The notes below the pieces were generated by a model. The model was not told the origin of the DNA. It saw only the letters and a program-made list of their open reading frames with translations, and searched no databases. A stretch of DNA of 64,000 nt, taken from positions 62,001-126,000 of the forward strand of contig CANTFL010000987.1 in the NCBI GenBank assembly GCA_947650285.1, written 5' to 3'. Source of the stretch: Hyaloperonospora brassicae. Its lineage: Eukaryota; Oomycota; Peronosporomycetes; Peronosporales; Peronosporaceae. The translations under genes and the position numbers were made by a program. This document shows positions 60,801-64,000 of the stretch, piece by piece. The stretch's first letter is position 1. Every line of letters begins with the position of its first letter.

Positions 60801-63800
60801 GGATCCTGACCCTTCATGTATCCGTCCTTTCGCTTTCCGACCTTAAGCTTATGCCGTATGCGTACAGCGTAGCCTTGCTCAAGTATTGTGTATCATTCTC
60901 CACCCATGAATTCTCCGAGGTGCCATTGGTAAATTCATGTGAAGGCGCACGACAGATCATTATCTTATAGTCGCAGATGAAGATGTCTTATATAAATAAG
61001 ATATAGTGTGATAAACGATGAGATGCTAGAAGCATATATTATATCGCGTTTTCGCGGTCAATACGGTTGTATAAACATCAACATATAATTATTCAGAAAC
61101 AAATGTGCCACAACAAACTGAGGCTATTCAATCAAAAATTGAGGGATCATTACTTTATCCATTAAACATTGAAGTAAAACAATGCTTGTAAAGCAGATTA
61201 AAATACGAAACTAATAAATAGGAAGATCAACGCGCTAAAAGAGGAGTCTGAATATGTACAGAAATAATTTTAAACTGCGATTTCATCTGGCCAACAGCTT
61301 TATATTTGCATCAATAACCAGACTTCGCATTAATAGCGTTGAAGACATTACATAAAGTGTATGAAGATAAAAAATACATATGTATAATGGCATTACTAAG
61401 TCAATGGTTCAGCATATTTACACTAGCTTTTGTATGTACAGACGCAAAAATACGCTTGATGTCAGGATTTGTCGGTGAAGTTAAAAGAATGCAGATTTCC
61501 TTATTTGATCAAATGAATCGTGGAAATGCAAAATATAACACTTTGAACTTGTTACGAGCAGTTTTGACTCGTGAGACCAACATTAAATTCAGGAAAACCC
61601 ATTTATTTTCAATGCATGTATAATGGTCGTAACGCATGCTATGTACAAATACAATTGCTGGGACGACATAAGGTAGAGCGGACTCTGATAAAACTTACGA
61701 TGCTAGTCACGTCTTTGGGTATTCACTAATGTGAATGCTTTCGGTGGTACGGACGGTGATTATGCCGTTACAGGGTGTCATCTGGTGGACGAGGAAATGA
61801 ATGCAGAATTTATATATTGATTATAGTAACAGATCACACAACCGTAACTATTTCGATTGATTTGTCTGTACCAATATGGTAGCGCAATACTAGGACAGTC
61901 AGTAAAGGCATACCAATATATATTCGGGGTAGTAATACTATACGCTTACTCCCTATAAATGCGTCATAAAGTATGGTCTGTGTGTATAGGTCTTGCTTGT
62001 CAGCAAAATCACATATTAAAACATATTAGCGAGCAAATGATCACAAAAATTATCTACGTTACTAATTTATTGCCAAAAACGATCTACTTTGAGCTGCTAC
62101 AAAGTTACATTAGCATTCTATTACAAAGTCACTGTATTATATAAAAAAATCAAATTGTGTGCCTATTCGTATAAGAACATGAAGCACCTAATCGAGATGT
62201 TGAATTTTTCAATCATTTTATTTTTGATGATTTCCTATGTTTTCGTGTTCATTCCGTGCAAAAAAGGTATATTAGAATCACAATTCTTATATAATTGTAT
62301 CGCTGATACAAAATAGTAGATATGCATTGTATGAGAACTAAACCGAAAAGAACAGCTAAGAAGTGGAAAAATGACTAATGGTCGAATCAACAACGCAAAA
62401 GCCAACAGAGGAATCATTCGTGGCGACTGGTTATTGTGACGATGCTAGTCCTGCACGTTAGGTAGCTCAGTTAGCGCAACAACAGTGATTCTCTTCAAAT
62501 AGATTGTGACGTTTGATGATGTTTGGCAATTTTAATAAAGCGATCGACGATACTCCATTACACTGATCGATCAGGCGATTGCAAGAGCCTACATCATACA
62601 ACTGCAACTAGAGCAACACGAAATTGTTTTGATTGGATTTAACGAAGGACGTATACTCCGACACGTAAAAATGCTTATCAGCGGTCCTGCTGCGCAACTT
62701 TAGTACACTTTATACAAATTCGTTCCGGGTAATAAGCTCAGAAGCAAGTCAAGAATTAAGCTTCTATTCCGTGTGAAGAGCACAATATATGTATGAACGT
62801 GCCTTTGATAAATGTCAGCTTAGTGTTCGACGATGGAGGAACACCTTACACCGGTGTCGCAAGCCGGTCGGGATCACTTGAAGAACTCACCTTAAGTGCT
62901 AGGCTAAGGCAAAACGTGTCATCGGCGATGAATCGAACCAAGTCTTTCATGAGACAACCTAAAAGGTACAATGAGGCTTTTCATAGGGCAAACTAGTTGA
63001 CATAAACGTCATGTTTTGTAAAAGATTGCGCGATATTTGTAGCGATAATTACCTGGCAATACAATACGGTATGGGTCCGTGTTTTTGTGGTCTACTAACT
63101 ATATTAATTGGTGTTATATCAGTACATTTAACAAAAACTGAGGCGTTTTAATCATTAAATTGATGCAAAATAGACTTCATTGTATACGAGAGCGAACCCT
63201 TGTAATTGTATGTAATGTAGATGCAACTTATCGCAAGTACTATAAACAGGACATTTAATTTCTGGGCTAGTTGACACTAAGACTATATGTTCTCCAAACA
63301 AGCCGGGTCATTGGGTTTTTGTCATTTAAACAAGAATATTTGATAGGAAGTCTACTATAGGTACTAGATGCCTTTTTGTGCTCAAGGAATCCTTAGGAAA
63401 GTATAAATATTAAACAAACCACACCTAAATGTGTGTGTGGTCAACCTATCTTTGATTCTATACCGGCTAACCATTTTTCAAGATGAATAAATCAACCACC
63501 TTTTCTGATAAACCAAGGTCACCTTTACTAAGAATTTAGAAGCGCTGTACGTAGAGTATGTACGTTGTTTATTGTATGACAGGCCCAGGCGTGTTATGCA
63601 CACGTCCCAGTGAATATTTGTAATACGAGCGTTCCTGCTAGAGCCTGGTCACGGCTCAATGTTATCATCTCTGCGATACATTTTGTGTTGTCGTTAATCA
63701 AAGAGGCCAATCCTCGTTCACTTATACAATAATCCAAATGAATCACCGAGAAGGAGGGGGTAACTCCTTACCCTACGAAGTCAATGATTATATGGACATT

Positions 63801-64000
63801 TAGCTTGCATGTACTGAACTGATACTGAGCAGGATGAAGGACACCTTCGTGCGTATAGTCATTTAAAACTGCATATTCTGCGAAATAATTGCTAGACCTA
63901 CAGTTTATGCGCATATTTTCGTCGCATAACACCACTGTACTATCGATTTTATACCTCGACCTTTGAAGTGGCTGTGCAAAACCTACTAACGGCAAATTCA
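57891..64000. other. AT-rich, no recognised gene
   Basis: No gene can be supported. The longest frames (59872-60159, 60290-60634, 61339-61623; about 95-115 codons) have no known domains, and the third begins at a non-ATG codon. It resembles the first 12 kb in composition. Confidence 0.6.

Noticed and set aside
62461..62540. tRNA-like A box (TAGCTCAGTTAGCGCAA)
   Set aside because: No B box (GGTTCGANNCC) or acceptor-stem pairing follows within tRNA length.

Overview
The window looks like nuclear DNA of an oomycete (Phytophthora or downy-mildew type). Four things point that way: a GCTCATT-type initiator directly before a start codon, a GY/RG-rich Argonaute, short introns in a compact gene pair, and a decayed secreted protein with a D-D-E-R motif resembling RXLR-class effectors. 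The species cannot be fixed from the sequence.

Most of the window is gene-poor. Only three genes look intact: an intronless Argonaute on the minus strand (21622-25539); a five-exon plus-strand gene (50390-52732) combining a CCDC43-like N-terminus, a CUE-like segment, two CCCH zinc fingers, DUF1771 and a C-terminal Smr domain; and, convergent with it, the proteasome beta5 subunit (minus, 52986-53861). Many open frames elsewhere start at non-ATG codons or lie in AT-rich DNA and are not reported as genes.

Layout: 1-13.5 kb is AT-rich DNA without recognisable genes, with a four-copy 22-bp tandem repeat near 12.8 kb. A TIR-bounded candidate element lies at 13.5-14.6 kb. At 18041-21314 there is a structurally complete Mutator-like element (about 104-bp TIRs, perfect 9-bp target duplication) whose transposase is broken; it ends about 300 bp past the Argonaute stop codon. 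From 26 to 40 kb the DNA is more GC-balanced and full of decayed coding sequence: a secreted effector-like pseudogene (33392-35165) whose frame is broken by a 43-bp tandem repeat, a FAR1-type MULE fragment (35791-36437), and two long near-perfect hairpins. At 39999-40990 a 976-bp TIR element with an 8-bp target duplication sits inside one copy of a diverged ~405-bp tandem duplication. A Ty3/gypsy protease relic lies near 43.1 kb. AT-rich, apparently gene-free DNA fills 43.4-49.9 kb and 54.5-64 kb.

Functionally, Argonaute (small-RNA silencing), the Smr/CCCH protein (probable RNA cleavage or surveillance) and beta5 (protein turnover) are housekeeping-type islands in transposon-rich DNA. I do not see a convincing new multi-gene system. 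The observations most worth checking are the substitution at the Argonaute glutamate-finger position, the repeat-broken effector gene, the hairpin loci as possible small-RNA sources, and the unusual domain combination of the Smr protein.
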